Source of the DNA: Pseudopithomyces maydicus
Lineage: Eukaryota > Ascomycota > Dothideomycetes > Pleosporales > Didymosphaeriaceae
NCBI GenBank assembly: GCA_026873275.1
Contig: JANTUC010000004.1
Coordinates: 124,001-188,000, forward strand
Reading direction: 5' to 3'
Length of the DNA: 64,000 bases
In this document: positions 45,601 to 56,049 of the stretch, piece after piece
How positions within the stretch are numbered: the first letter of the stretch is position 1
How the letters are laid out: every line of letters begins with the position of its first letter
The notes under the pieces: generated by a model
What the model was told of the DNA's origin: nothing
Seen by the model: the letters and a program-made list of their open reading frames with translations, nothing else
Databases searched by the model: none
Translations under genes and position numbers: made by a program

Positions 45601-46238
45601 TAGGTGATGCCAGACCGGCAGATGTGTTGGCACCCCCGGCAGCATTCCGATCGAAGGATGTCATTAGTTGTGGTGGGGCCTGATTTGCCTTGCTTATTGG
45701 CCTGGGGGGTTGTGCATAGCGGACAAGGCAATGTATGTATCAATACACTTAGCTGAGGGTATCGTTAGCTTTATGTTTGTTTATAGCATGAATACCGATG
45801 AATTCGACAATAACAGTTGCCACCTAGACAGCACCGTGCAGCTCGGATCCAAACTTACCCAATATCGTCTCCTCGAACTCTCCGGCATGGTGAATGTCGA
45901 AGAGCTTGCCGGCACCGAGCGCAAAGATCATACTCTCGTTGTATTCCTGCAGCTGGTAGTAAACCTTTGCTGCGACAAGCGCCGCCAACTCTCGCTCGGG
46001 GAATGATTCATCTTCATATAGAGCCTCACTGCAGCACCCACTCATCAGCACTTGCGCACAAATACAAAACGCAGACGCTGATTGTTCCAAACACTTACAT
46101 TTCACTGACAGATCCAGCGATTTCCGGCCAGAGCAGGTCGATATCCTCGTTTAACCGGTGCAGAGCGAAGCACCGCAAGGCGGGATCTGGTTCCGAGAGG
46201 TAGCCGACAACGCCGGCGGCAGAGGTGATGCCGACCAT
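42614..46238 (-). CDS. RPN2: 26S proteasome regulatory subunit RPN2 (PSMD1); frame broken once
   Basis: Largest non-ATPase scaffold of the 19S base; its proteasome/cyclosome (PC) repeats form a toroid and the C-terminal region docks Rpn13. Minus-strand exons: 46099-46238, 45859-46028, 45200-45752, 42922-45150, 42614-42871; introns 49-106 bp. The N-terminus MVGITSAAGVVGYL and KCIDTYIALSAMHN fit the family. PC repeats run through exon 4 (GVIHRGNITQGKKLL, YALGLIYSNHG, RYGGIMTIALAYCGT). The acidic C-terminus ends EYISDMGEDDE. The frame breaks at a G6 run 45704-45709 (C6 in coding sense). One more C joins HNPP to RPISKANQAPPQL and makes 1116 aa in whole codons. Since Rpn2 is essential in yeast, the break is almost certainly an error. 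Confidence 0.96.
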
Positions 46239-47148
46239 ACTGAAATGCAACTCGCAGTCGGCTTGACTGTCTCCGCGGTGTCAAAGGGAGCCCGCGATGC
46301 TGGTGGTGTAGGTGCGAGCTGGCGAAGGTGGTGGAAGTGGGTGGAGCTGGGAGTGAGTGGCGCCCCAGCGGCGGGCTATCGGAACCGACGTTCAACGGCA
46401 GTGTCGTGCAGGGCGTCGGGTTCGAGCCTGCGTAATGAGCGGGAGCACCGAAGCGGGCGGAGGGGTCGAGGCGTAAGATGGAGATTGGTCGTGGGGTGGA
46501 GCTTTGGTGTTCACGCGCGCGTGAAGGCTTCCAGACAACACGGCCGGAGCTTGTGTTCTGACGACAGGGGTCCGTGCACCCTTTCCGATTACACATGCGA
46601 AATAGGTTACCACTTTATGATCTACCCGTGTTTTCTACGCTGGGCCTCATAGCCGAATGAATAGTGTATCATTGTACTACCTGGCCGTCGGCTAGACCTA
46701 ATATAACGATGCTACATCTCACGGGACATCGGACGTAGACCGGCCATCCAACACATGCATTGCACATCTCACATCCTGATGCAGATCACGGTGTTGGTAA
46801 CATGCAGGACCGGGTGTTTAACAATTGTCACCGGTCCATTTGATTATTGATGTGAATATGATGTGTATTCCACAGGATTGCTCGTTCTGTTTTTGTTCTT
46901 TTACACATCATGTTTACAAAATCGGGGTATCATAGCAATCCAAACACCGTAACCAATGCTATCGAAACAAGGGTCTCCTGAGGTGAGACGCCGCCAGATC
47001 TCCAAATGAGAGAAGAAAGCAATGAGACAAGGAAACCGAGCATCAAAGCAACGCATGCCTAACGGATTCTAGATGACATTCTATCAATTACCCTGAGAAG
47101 AACCGTCGAACATGCAGGAATAGGCTGCCGCGAGTGTCACGCTGTAGG
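46239..47148. other. Intergenic region upstream of RPN2
   Basis: 910 bp between RPN2 start and the triphosphatase stop. I looked for but did not find a clear proteasome-associated control element (GGTGGCAAA). No gene recognised. Confidence 0.4.
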
Positions 47149-48489
47149 TTAGGCGCTCCTCTTAGGAGGTGTAATCTCGCGTGACAGAACCCGCAAGTTG
47201 TTGATCATACCATTGATCAAAGGCTCGAAATCGTTCGGTTGTCCGTTCCTCACTCGGTCGCCATGCTCTAGGAGAACGTCTGAGTGCAGCTCCAGCTCCA
47301 ATTCATGAACCTTGTGGCTGTCCTGAGTAACCTGCGTCAGGTCGACCTGAAACGCGCCCAGGTATGAGTATGACATGCGATCCTTGTACCGCTTCATCGA
47401 TTCAATCGATCGTCCCTTCTCGGTTGCTTCTACTAGATTGTCGACAGGCCCTGGGAAATTGATTTCAATGTTGATGCCAATTCGATAGTCCCACTCTGTC
47501 TGAGGAGAGCTGATTTCGATGTTGTTCACTTTGTGCTTGATGATAGCTGCCAGTACTTCGCCCGTCTTCTGATCGCGCGAGACCCGTATGCGTTCTTGTT
47601 TGCCGCTGGCCTGGAGAATCTTCTGAGCCGCAGGGGACAGTCGAGACATGGCCTCACCATTCAGCTCATACTGCTGGTCCACCACCTTTGTGTGCTTGTA
47701 CGCGATCTCCGGTCTGTTCTGGGGGTTGCCGGGCTTGGCAGAAAAGACTTGTTTGTTGAGATATTTGTTCATGATCTGATGTTGTTGAACGTTCATAACG
47801 CTCTCGAACCTGGTCGTTGAACGCGACACATCGGGCCGGATGACGCACTCGGTCGTGTGGAATCCCTGGAGGCGTTCTTCGGTGTTGCGATTGACGATGT
47901 GACCCCAGCGCGCTTCCACCTCAACCATGGTGTCTGATGCCTCTGCGAGAAGACTTCGGATCGCCTCGTTGATAACAATGTTCCTGAAGATGAAATCGCA
48001 CACTTGACGCTGTGTCTCGTCGTAGACGCGAGGATCGTGGGATATTGGGCGCTCGAGACCGGCTAGCGCTGCGGACGATGTAGGTTGCGGCGCGTTCGAG
48101 GGCAGCGGTTGTGAGTGTCCATTGCGCGATGGCGGCGGCGGTTGCGAAGCGGAGGTTTGCGGTCGTAGCTGGTGCTGTTGTTGCGGTTGCTGTTGTTGCA
48201 ACTGCAGCTGCGGCTTCGGAGGCTGTTGGCGCTGACGTTCGTTGATATACTGTTGTAAAGTCTTTTCATCATAAATTTCGTCTTCACAAACAGCCCATAT
48301 GGGCTTTTCGTCGTGTCGCTTGCGTTTGCGGCTCATAGCGTTGGCGCGTAGATGTGACTGTCTGGGGGTTGAAGGAAGCGTCGCGTTCGAGAGTGCAGGG
48401 CTAGACGCTAGTATGATGTTATGCGAACCCGAGGGAGAGCGGCGCGGAGCTGTCTCTGACACAGGATTGACTAGAGCGGCGATATCCAT
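47149..48489 (-). CDS. CET1: mRNA-capping enzyme beta subunit, RNA 5'-triphosphatase
   Basis: 446 aa, single exon. Metal-dependent tunnel-fold RNA triphosphatase that removes the gamma phosphate of nascent mRNA, the first capping step. The two signature Glu-rich strands are present: VEVEARWGH (about residue 190) and ELELELHSD near the C-terminus. DYRIGINIEINFP, with the third glutamate strand, and DRMSYSYLGAFQVDLTQV lie between. The N-terminal 120 residues are disordered with a Gln-rich run (LQLQQQQPQQQHQ). The start at 48489 (MDIAALVNP) matches relatives better than the in-frame ATG at 48594. Symbol by similarity to yeast CET1. Confidence 0.93.
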   Translation of the reverse strand: MDIAALVNPVSETAPRRSPSGSHNIILASSPALSNATLPSTPRQSHLRANAMSRKRKRHDEKPIWAVCEDEIYDEKTLQQYINERQRQQPPKPQLQLQQQQPQQQHQLRPQTSASQPPPPSRNGHSQPLPSNAPQPTSSAALAGLERPISHDPRVYDETQRQVCDFIFRNIVINEAIRSLLAEASDTMVEVEARWGHIVNRNTEERLQGFHTTECVIRPDVSRSTTRFESVMNVQQHQIMNKYLNKQVFSAKPGNPQNRPEIAYKHTKVVDQQYELNGEAMSRLSPAAQKILQASGKQERIRVSRDQKTGEVLAAIIKHKVNNIEISSPQTEWDYRIGINIEINFPGPVDNLVEATEKGRSIESMKRYKDRMSYSYLGAFQVDLTQVTQDSHKVHELELELHSDVLLEHGDRVRNGQPNDFEPLINGMINNLRVLSREITPPKRSA

Positions 48490-48890
48490 GTTGGCGGAGT
48501 GGAGTGGGCGGCACAAGTATAGCTTGTGCTCACGTTTCTTTGTAGATGCGACGCGCTTGGCACCTGCCTGAAGCCACCGGGTGACGTAAGCCATTCCATA
48601 CAGTGAATTGAGATGAAAGCTTGATCTATTACTTCAAAGAACAATTTGCTATTCAAATGCCATCCAGATGTTCGCGAGTACTGCGTCGCTCCAGAAAATG
48701 CGCGCTACGATGGTCAACAATACTCCGCGAGTCATGGGCCATGGAGGTTGAAATTCCATAATCCTTCCATTTCATATGCTATCATGACCTCGTATCCCTA
48801 TTGCGCCTCTCCGTCGCATTCTAAACTCTAGATATCCCATGCAAGACGTGAGTTACAATCAGTCCATTACACATTAGCCATGTCTTGTAC
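48490..48890. other. Short intergenic region upstream of triphosphatase
   Basis: 401 bp; promoter of the RNA triphosphatase and 3' UTR of pyruvate kinase. Nothing else recognised. Confidence 0.4.
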
Positions 48891-50632
48891 CTAAGCCTCC
48901 TGGTCGAGACCCAGGTCCTCGGTAGCGGGCACGATGCGGAGGGTGTTGGTGTGGCCCATGCCTCCTCTCCAGCCCTGAACGCAGACAACAGCGTCGCCCT
49001 TGCTGAGCACACCAAGCTTGATTGCGTTCATGATACCCCACTTGAGACGGCGGTCGACGTCCTCCTGCCAAGGCTCCGACTTGAAGTCGGGCTTCGCCTC
49101 TGGGAAGTAGAATGGGTACACGCCACGGTACAGGTGCGAATACTATGACTGTTAGCTTTATTAAACCATCAAGGGCTAGTCGCAGTCTTACCCTAGCGGC
49201 CATCTCGTTACGTGTGACCATGATGATGGGGCACACAGGTCGGTACTTGGAAACAAGGCGTGCGGTGGTACCACTATTTCCGTCAGCTCTGTGAATGTAA
49301 CGAGGGTGGGTACATCTGAATTACCTGGTGGTGAGGACGAGGATAGCACCAGCGTTTTGCTCGAGAGATGCGCTGACAGCTGCCATCGCGCAGGTCTCGG
49401 TGGTCGGGCAGGGAACAGGAGCCAACTTCCTCAGCTCGTCAAAAGCATTCACGTAGGGAATGGCAACTTCGGCAAGCAAGCAAGTGTCGTGCATCATGGT
49501 GACCGACTCAACGGGGTAGTTACCCTTGGCGGTCTCACCAGACAACATGACGCAGTCGGCACCGTCAAGAACGGCGTTACCAACGTCGCTGACTTCAGCA
49601 CGGGTGGGGCGGGGGTTGTATGTCATGGACTCGAGCATCTGAGTAGCGCAAATGACGGGCTTTCCAGCAATGTTGCACTTGGTGATCATCATCTTCTGGG
49701 CGATGAAGACCTGGCTTGGAGGAATCTCGATACCCAGGTCACCACGGGCAACCATGACACCGTCGGTCTCCTTCAGGATCTCGTCGAAGTTGTTGACACC
49801 CTGCTGGTTCTCGACCTTGGCGATAATCTGGATGTCCTTGCCGTCCTCGCCGAGAACCTCACGGATGGCCGTGATGTCACTGCCGCGGCGGATGAAGGAG
49901 GCGAAGACCATGTCAACCTTGTTCTTGACACCAAACCTGAGATCGGCCTTGTCCTTCTCGGAGAGCGGGGGAAGATCGATGTCGGTCTTGGGCAGGTTGA
50001 CACCCTTCTTGGAGGAGATCTTGCCGTTGTTTATGCACTCGCACTTGAGGGTCTGCTCGTCGGTGACCTCGAGGACCTTGAACGAAAGAACTCCGTCGTC
50101 CACGTAGATGATCCTTCCAGGCTCGATGACCTTGGTGATGTTCTTGTAGTCGACGTACCTGGGAATTTGTCAGTCTGAAAGCTGGGTGGGGGGAGGGGCT
50201 GGGTGTGGGGATTTACATGTTCTTGTTGTCGCTCTTGGTGGCGTAGGCATCGTCGGTGGTGATGTTGAGGACATCGCCGGCGCTGATGGGAATGTCCTCG
50301 TCGCCGGGGGTGTTACCAGTGCGGATCTCGGGGCCCTTGGTGTCGAGGGCAATGGCGAGCGGGCGGCCGGCCTGGGTGGCCTCGGCCTTGCGCGCGTTGT
50401 CAATGACAGACTGGTGGTACTCGTATGTGCCGTGGGAGAAGTTCATGCGCACGACGTTGAGGCCAGCCTTGCGGAGGGCGTTGATCTTCTCGGCGGAGTT
50501 GGTCTTGGGGCCAATGGTGCCGATGATGGAGGTGCGGCGGTACTGGCGCGCGGGAGCATACTCAGTGTTGAGCTGCGACAGCCATTCGATCCGCGTGCGG
50601 CCGGCATTGAGGTGGTCGAGCGCGTTCGCCAT
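48891..50632 (-). CDS. Pyruvate kinase
   Basis: 527 aa cytosolic glycolytic enzyme making pyruvate and ATP from phosphoenolpyruvate. Minus-strand exons: 50217-50632, 49325-50158, 49192-49273, 48891-49142; introns 58, 51 and 49 bp. Landmarks: RRTSIIGTIGPKTN, GLNVVRMNFSHGTYEYH with the nucleotide-binding Arg/Asn/Ser, LDTKGPEIRTG, the catalytic-Lys segment IIAKVENQQGV, the Mg2+ ligands in VMVARGDLGIEIP, and TQMLESM. The C-domain effector region ends with VCVQGWRGGMGHTNTLRIV. Strong codon bias (C/G-ending third positions) fits high expression. It is divergent from the mitofissin gene. Confidence 0.98.
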
Positions 50633-51775
50633 TGTGAGTGTGGGAGTGAGAGTCGGGGAGTCTGGTGCTGCAGAGGGTGGGCGAGGTCAGCTCCTATAGG
50701 GAGGGTCAGAAATAGGCCAATTGGTGTGCAGCCAAGGTCGCGGGGCCGACCTACCAGCAGAGTTGTTGGATGTTGGGAGGGGTCCGGAGCTAGAGCGCTC
50801 ACTTTATTTTGTGGACGCTTGGTGGGGCGGGCAGTTCACACGGTCAGTGCGACAGCGTGCAAAAGGGCAGAATTTGATAGGTGATGGTGGCTGCAGGACG
50901 AGATATCTGCATCTTATACCGTACAGGACCCAGGGCACCCCCCGAGTTGGATGGGGCAAATGCAGCCTGCAGGGCCGTCGGCGCTGTGCTACGCTCATTG
51001 TTTTTGCTGCCATTCACACCCCACCCACGCGTTGCATCACGGCGCGGCCAAGCTCTTGAGATAAGCCCAGACTGCGGCAGGACAACATTTTTTTGCTCAT
51101 GGCGAGTCAACGACGTGTTTCCACGGCCGGCTGCCATGGAGCGCTTCTGTTTCGAGCCGCGGCGCTACTTGTGGGCTCCGATGTTAGGCCAAGTGGGTAT
51201 CGAGTCGGTGGGCGTGGCGGGCATAGCAGATTGCGGTCGGTGAATGAACAGAATCCTGGGATAACAGGCCGCTGCATCCTCTGCCTGGGGTTGACACCAC
51301 CGATGAAACCAATTCGCAGTCGCATTCCGAACGCCTCACGTGGGTTGCCTGCTCACTTCCCGGTTGCTCCGCGAGGATTGGCGCCGCGGCGGCGGCATAG
51401 CAGGCATAGTAGGCATAGTAGGCATAGTAGGACCTTGAACGAATGTGCGCAAGCAGTAAAGACACGAAGCAGCCTGCCACACGCAGCATGGACGCGGGAG
51501 GTTTTATATGCCTGTTTCTTGCTCGGTACACTGTCCCTGAATCTCCCGCGTCCGCTCGCCCATCGCGCTGGGACCCATTATTGAGGAGGGACCCATACCA
51601 GCCCAACGTTGGCAATGACATGTGATCTACTCTCCGCCCGCAGAGCCCCAGCCACTCCACCACCTGCATCAAGCCTCGAACCTTGTGGCACGCGATACAC
51701 CACCACCTGTACCTAGCAACCCTCCAGAACCTTTGCTTTACCCTTCATAGCTTCCCTTTGCCGACTACTGCAATC
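50633..51775. other. Divergent promoter between pyruvate kinase and mitofissin
   Basis: 1.14 kb shared promoter region. CT-rich leader sequence precedes each start. Contains a 9 bp tandem repeat at 51394-51429. Open frames here lack recognisable domains. Confidence 0.45.
51394..51429. repeat. Four tandem copies of GGCATAG(C/T)A
   Basis: Perfect 9 bp tandem array except for one C/T change in the first copy, in the pyruvate kinase/ATG44 shared promoter. Likely length-variable; no function inferred. Confidence 0.85.
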
Positions 51776-52255
51776 ATGGTTGTACGTATTGTCTGCACAC
51801 GGTCCTATACCTATCGTAGCACCTCAATAACTCACACCGCTCCAGTTCGGCAGACTCACCCACTACGCCTTCGATGCTGTCCTAAGTACACACAGACCAG
51901 CGCATGCCCTGCCGCTCCGCCATACTGACTGTCGCAGTCTCCGCCTTCCTCGCCGGCGTCCGACGCTCCACCGGCCTCACGTACGTCCTCCCTCCCCGAG
52001 CGCATCCCTCGCCCCGTCGACTCACCCAACCCCACCCCACACCCTCTCCTCTTTCCCAGCGCACCACGGTAGCAGAGAATGTAAAAGCTAACTTCCGACC
52101 TCCCCGCTGATAGTCCCAGTGTGAAATCAGAAAACTTCACCGAGACCCCCGGCCTCAAGAAGTGGATCGACAACTACCTCTGGGTCGGCGAGTGGACCAT
52201 GGACACTTCGGTCGCCGTCTTCGGCTCCTCCGGGTACTTCGAGCGGAGACGTTAG
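51776..52255 (+). CDS. ATG44: Mitofissin (DUF1748), mitochondrial fission factor for mitophagy
   Basis: 76 aa protein in four exons: 51776-51781, 51846-51885, 51938-51980, 52114-52255 (introns 64, 52 and 133 bp). The first exon carries only six coding bases (Met-Val). It is recognised from the DUF1748 pattern: FGRLTHYAFDAVLISAFLAG, then RRSTGLTP, then the C-terminal YLWVGEWTMDTSVAVFGSS and FERRR. From the literature as I recall, this family is Atg44/mitofissin, an intermembrane-space protein that remodels lipid membranes to fragment mitochondria before mitophagy. Summed exon length is exactly 77 codons including stop. No open frame of notable size reveals this gene, so it is easily missed. 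Confidence 0.9.
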
Positions 52256-52648
52256 CGACACCGCATGTACTCGCACAACCACCAATAAGGGCGAGATGGG
52301 AAGAGGTTGTAGCCGGATGAGGTTCGCTTTGTCCCGGGGATGGAGCGATCGATACCAGACAAGGCTGCATCCTTGTGAGATTTGGGAAGTAGATGATGTG
52401 CATTCATTCGTCGCCTAGGCACATGAAGAGCATGGAGATTACGTGAGAGTTATATCTGCAGATGATTACGTTTACCTGGTATCAACCAAGGAATGTCTGG
52501 CGTTGAGGGCATGATTAAGACAGCCTCTACGAATAGCACTATACTCAATATTTTTTTTGTTTGAGAGGAGCTTCTCACAAAATTTGCGTTGCATTGATGT
52601 GAAATCATAACTAGGGTATATTGCGCCTTTTTGTCCTGGCATTATGGA
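52256..52648. other. Convergent 3' region
   Basis: 393 bp between mitofissin (+) and NBS1 (-) stops, with an AT-rich T-run near 52,550. Nothing else recognised. Confidence 0.4.
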
Positions 52649-55138
52649 CTATGCCCTCGTCTTTTTCTTTGGAAATCTGAAGCCGCCCTCTTCGTTATCG
52701 CTATCCTGACTCCGTGCAGTAGTAGTCTTGCTCCGTTTCGCTGACGGTTGCCCAGCTGCAACACTCAGCGTACCGCCCTGGCGTTTTCTTTGAGTCGCTG
52801 GTGTCGACGTATTTTCAAGTTGTGTCTCCACCACACGCTGTGACCGACCACTACTTCTAATCGTAGAGGTGGCGCTGACCCTGGGTATTTCTTCTTCGTC
52901 AGGCCCACTATCTTCAACGTTGATTACCTCCGCACGCCTGGTCCTCCTCTGAAATCCAATAGCCCGCTCATCATCGCTAACTACGACATGAGCCTTCCGA
53001 GCACCACCAAGCCTGCGTCTCAAGCGCTTTTCGTCCGCCTCACTCCTGACCGGCACCTCCTCGTTCATTGTCATAGAATCGCCAAACCCTTTCCTGGGCG
53101 GCGCAGCCTTCAACGTTACAATGACCTTCTGGGATTGCGCTCGCTCGTTGCGATCATCACCCCCACGTCTGAACCTTTTGAAATTCTTCCTGCCATCCCA
53201 CTCGGGATTCCATCCTTCACTGCCGCCTGCAGATTGCCCCCGTGTGACGAATCTATCCTCACTCGGCCGGATCTTCAAGGGCTTGATTTGGATGTCGACG
53301 TGGATTTTGGAGATGTCAACACCTTCCAAATCTCTTCGCATCTGCTCTTCTTCGGCACGTCGTTTGTCTTCCTCCTCTGCCATAAGTCGGCGAGTCTCCT
53401 CCTTGACGTTAAATTCTTTCTTGAGCTTCTTTTCCCGCTTTGCTTGTGCGGCCTTGACCCGTTCCAATATTGACTGGCTTCGTTCTACCGGAGCTTGGTC
53501 TTGATTTTGAGTTTCACGCTGGGCTGGAGCGGCGGTCGTGGCAGCAGCAGTAGCCTGTCGCTGCTTTTTCATATTGGCCACGGCCGGAAACATCTGATCC
53601 ATCGAAGCTTGAACGTGGCGCGGGGCCTGCGATCGTTGCGTTCGTTGCGGTCTCGTTGTCAATTGAGATTGTAGTTGAGTTGAGGGCTCACGGCTTATAG
53701 ATTGTTGGACGGAAGGCTGTTCGTCTTCCATAGGTGTATCCTCCTCTGGTACTTCTTCAATCTTCCGCGTCTTAGCAGGCGGCTCGTAGTCGTCAAATCC
53801 AGTAAATCGACTTGTCACAGCACGCCGCGCAGGTCGTTTACGTGGAATGGTCTTGGCCGGCTCTTGGGCTGAAACGGGAGCGGATTCGGCAGCTTCCGAA
53901 GGGGCCCGAGAATGTGATAACGGGGTGGGTTCGCGAAGCGAGCGTTGCGTCGATTCAGGTATTGGAATGCTCGAAGAAACCTCTATCTCGGTTGGCGGTC
54001 GACGTAGCGATGAGGTGTCTTTCATGATGATGGCGTCGAGAAACTCATTTTGTAGAATCGAGCGTTGATTGAGGGTTTGATCTACACCTGCCACGAAATT
54101 CTTTGCCCATTCTTCCATTTTGTCCTCATAATGAGGCAGACGGACGGTTACAACTGGGAGGGAGTTGTTTCCTGCCTTTGTGCGTCTCTTCTGACCTGCA
54201 ACACTTCTTACATAGTCAACATACTCTTCTACTGTTGTCTCGCCTGGGCGTATGTCGTATAATAACGCTTTACCTCCTCCACCAGCGATAACCTGGTGCA
54301 GGTTGTTGAGTTGTGTTTCATCAAAGAAGACGAATGTGAGTCCAGAAAAAACGTCAGAGCGAGTAGGATCGGGAGCGAGCATTTGGTCAGGACGCGGTAC
54401 TGGCTCTGCACCAGTAGGCGGAATAAATTCCTTTTCTGGAGGCCACCAAGTGTCAAAATCATCCTCCAATTGTGAAGGCATAAGATTGCCATCGGAGTCT
54501 GGACACTGAGACGCTGCACCTAGAACAGCATTAAGATAGCTGTTCGTCACGACATGTACCCCAGATACAAGTGCCTGTAGGGCTTTTGGCAAATTCCTTT
54601 TTTGTGAAACCACATGGGTGGTCTGTCCATGAATAAACTCCGAAGAAGTCTTGATATCCATGGTGTGAAGCTCAGCCGTGCGTGTCGTGGCTTGTGACTG
54701 CGAAGCGCCTTTCCTTTCTTTAGACGCAAACGTAAAGACAACATCCTGCCACCTGACAGTGAAAGGAGGGTAGGATTGCGATAGTCTTATCGTGTGCTCA
54801 GTGCCGGTAAGGGTGGTCTTGTCCTCTACAATCGTACCATCGGCCTCTTTGGAGCTCTTCAATATCCTATCGTCATCCACCGTTGTGCCCTGCCTGCAAC
54901 TTAAATCCGTGATCTCAACTTGTGATCGCTTGTGCAGTTTTGTGCCGTCGGCGGGCGCTACGTCCAGCACCCTGATTGTCATATGCTTGCGCGACACATT
55001 CTTATTGTCTATAAAGACGTTTTTGCCCGCCGAACGGTCTCCTTTGCTGGGCTTTGTGCGGCCGAAGAGATGTTGCGTTCCGGGCCTGAGCCACACGCGC
55101 TTTCCGGCGAAGAGGGTCTCGTGCTCCAGGAACCACAT
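52649..55138 (-). CDS. NBS1/nibrin-like subunit of the MRN complex
   Basis: 829 aa, single exon. DNA double-strand-break sensor that links Mre11-Rad50 to the checkpoint kinase Tel1/ATM. The start at 55138 gives the family-typical MWFLEHETLF. The N-terminal FHA domain has GKRVWLRPGTQHLFGR and NVSRKHMTIRV (phosphopeptide Ser-Arg-Lys-His). Tandem BRCT domains follow to about residue 340 (THVVSQKRNLPKALQAL, SGLTFVFF). A long disordered Ser/Gln/Pro linker precedes the Mre11-binding motif NFKRFR (about residue 655). The extreme C-terminus DNEEGGFRFPKKKT has the acidic-then-FxF arrangement of Tel1/ATM-binding motifs. Probable nuclear localisation stretches (PRKRPARRA) are present. Confidence 0.9.
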   Translation of the reverse strand: MWFLEHETLFAGKRVWLRPGTQHLFGRTKPSKGDRSAGKNVFIDNKNVSRKHMTIRVLDVAPADGTKLHKRSQVEITDLSCRQGTTVDDDRILKSSKEADGTIVEDKTTLTGTEHTIRLSQSYPPFTVRWQDVVFTFASKERKGASQSQATTRTAELHTMDIKTSSEFIHGQTTHVVSQKRNLPKALQALVSGVHVVTNSYLNAVLGAASQCPDSDGNLMPSQLEDDFDTWWPPEKEFIPPTGAEPVPRPDQMLAPDPTRSDVFSGLTFVFFDETQLNNLHQVIAGGGGKALLYDIRPGETTVEEYVDYVRSVAGQKRRTKAGNNSLPVVTVRLPHYEDKMEEWAKNFVAGVDQTLNQRSILQNEFLDAIIMKDTSSLRRPPTEIEVSSSIPIPESTQRSLREPTPLSHSRAPSEAAESAPVSAQEPAKTIPRKRPARRAVTSRFTGFDDYEPPAKTRKIEEVPEEDTPMEDEQPSVQQSISREPSTQLQSQLTTRPQRTQRSQAPRHVQASMDQMFPAVANMKKQRQATAAATTAAPAQRETQNQDQAPVERSQSILERVKAAQAKREKKLKKEFNVKEETRRLMAEEEDKRRAEEEQMRRDLEGVDISKIHVDIQIKPLKIRPSEDRFVTRGQSAGGSEGWNPEWDGRKNFKRFRRGGDDRNERAQSQKVIVTLKAAPPRKGFGDSMTMNEEVPVRSEADEKRLRRRLGGARKAHVVVSDDERAIGFQRRTRRAEVINVEDSGPDEEEIPRVSATSTIRSSGRSQRVVETQLENTSTPATQRKRQGGTLSVAAGQPSAKRSKTTTARSQDSDNEEGGFRFPKKKTRA

Positions 55139-56049
55139 GGCGAACAACCAGGACGTTGGTTGTTGGCTGGCCGGTACAACGAAGTCGGGTGGAAGGGTTG
55201 AGCGCGCTGGTCGACTCGAAAGCGGCTTGGTAGGGTCGTGTGCGGATATGCACGGCGCGTGCAACAAGGCCCCGTTCGTGCTTCATCATGCGAGTGATGG
55301 AAGCCTGGCGGCTCGTGCGCCTTCCTCTAAACGCGAAATCACGTGTACACGACAACACCTACCTGGTTAGGTAGGTTCTAAGGTTCGGAAGGGGCCCGGG
55401 GAGTAGCGCGGCAACCCTCGAATTAGAATAACTTTATTCTAGTCACAATGCATCATGCAGCGCACTACACAGACACATCACGTCCTCAGGGCATCTTCAG
55501 GGCTCCAGCTTTACACCAGGCAGCCTCCAGAACCCCGCGGATGACACAGCATGGTATCTAGGCATCACTGGTAACACCCCTTCCCGGCTATATTGATCTG
55601 CCACGAGGCCTGGGCAAGATACTCTCAGTATTGAGGTCTACTCAATGCGCACAGCAGCACTTGCTGCAGGTACACGCCGCGCCACATGGAAGATGTGCAT
55701 CATCATGCAACCTATTCGAGCCGCCCTGCTTGAGACTGCAAAGGGATGGGCTTCTGGACATCGGAAGTCGACAATCCCTTACCTTTCACAAACCTAACCC
55801 CCTCGATGCGGTGCCACCTCACTCGCCTGTGATTTGTTGCAAGCGGCAATGCCGATTGAGGTTGTTCCACGACACCGTAATGAACCACTCATGATGCTGC
55901 CCACTTTCCAAGGTTTCACACCCATCGGTCTCAGCCTTTTGGGCCAACGGCACTGCTACCTTAGCGAGCACACTCCTATCAGCTGTAGATAATGTCTCTG
56001 CTGAAGCAACTCAGCCTCGTACCTACCCCTTCTTCACGTTGGCAACTCC
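55139..56049. other. Divergent promoter between NBS1 and RBR ligase
   Basis: 911 bp between two outward-reading genes; includes the interrupted ACCTACCT inverted repeat. No other feature recognised. Confidence 0.4.
55357..55376. repeat. Inverted repeat ACCTACCT-GGTT-AGGTAGGT
   Basis: Two perfect 8 bp arms with a 4 bp spacer, about 220 bp before the NBS1 ATG. It shares the arm sequence with the palindrome at 21998-22015. Confidence 0.8.

Noticed and set aside
49291..50178. 295-codon plus-strand open frame
   Set aside because: It is antisense to pyruvate kinase exon 2, whose strong codon bias leaves the opposite strand open. No recognisable domain.
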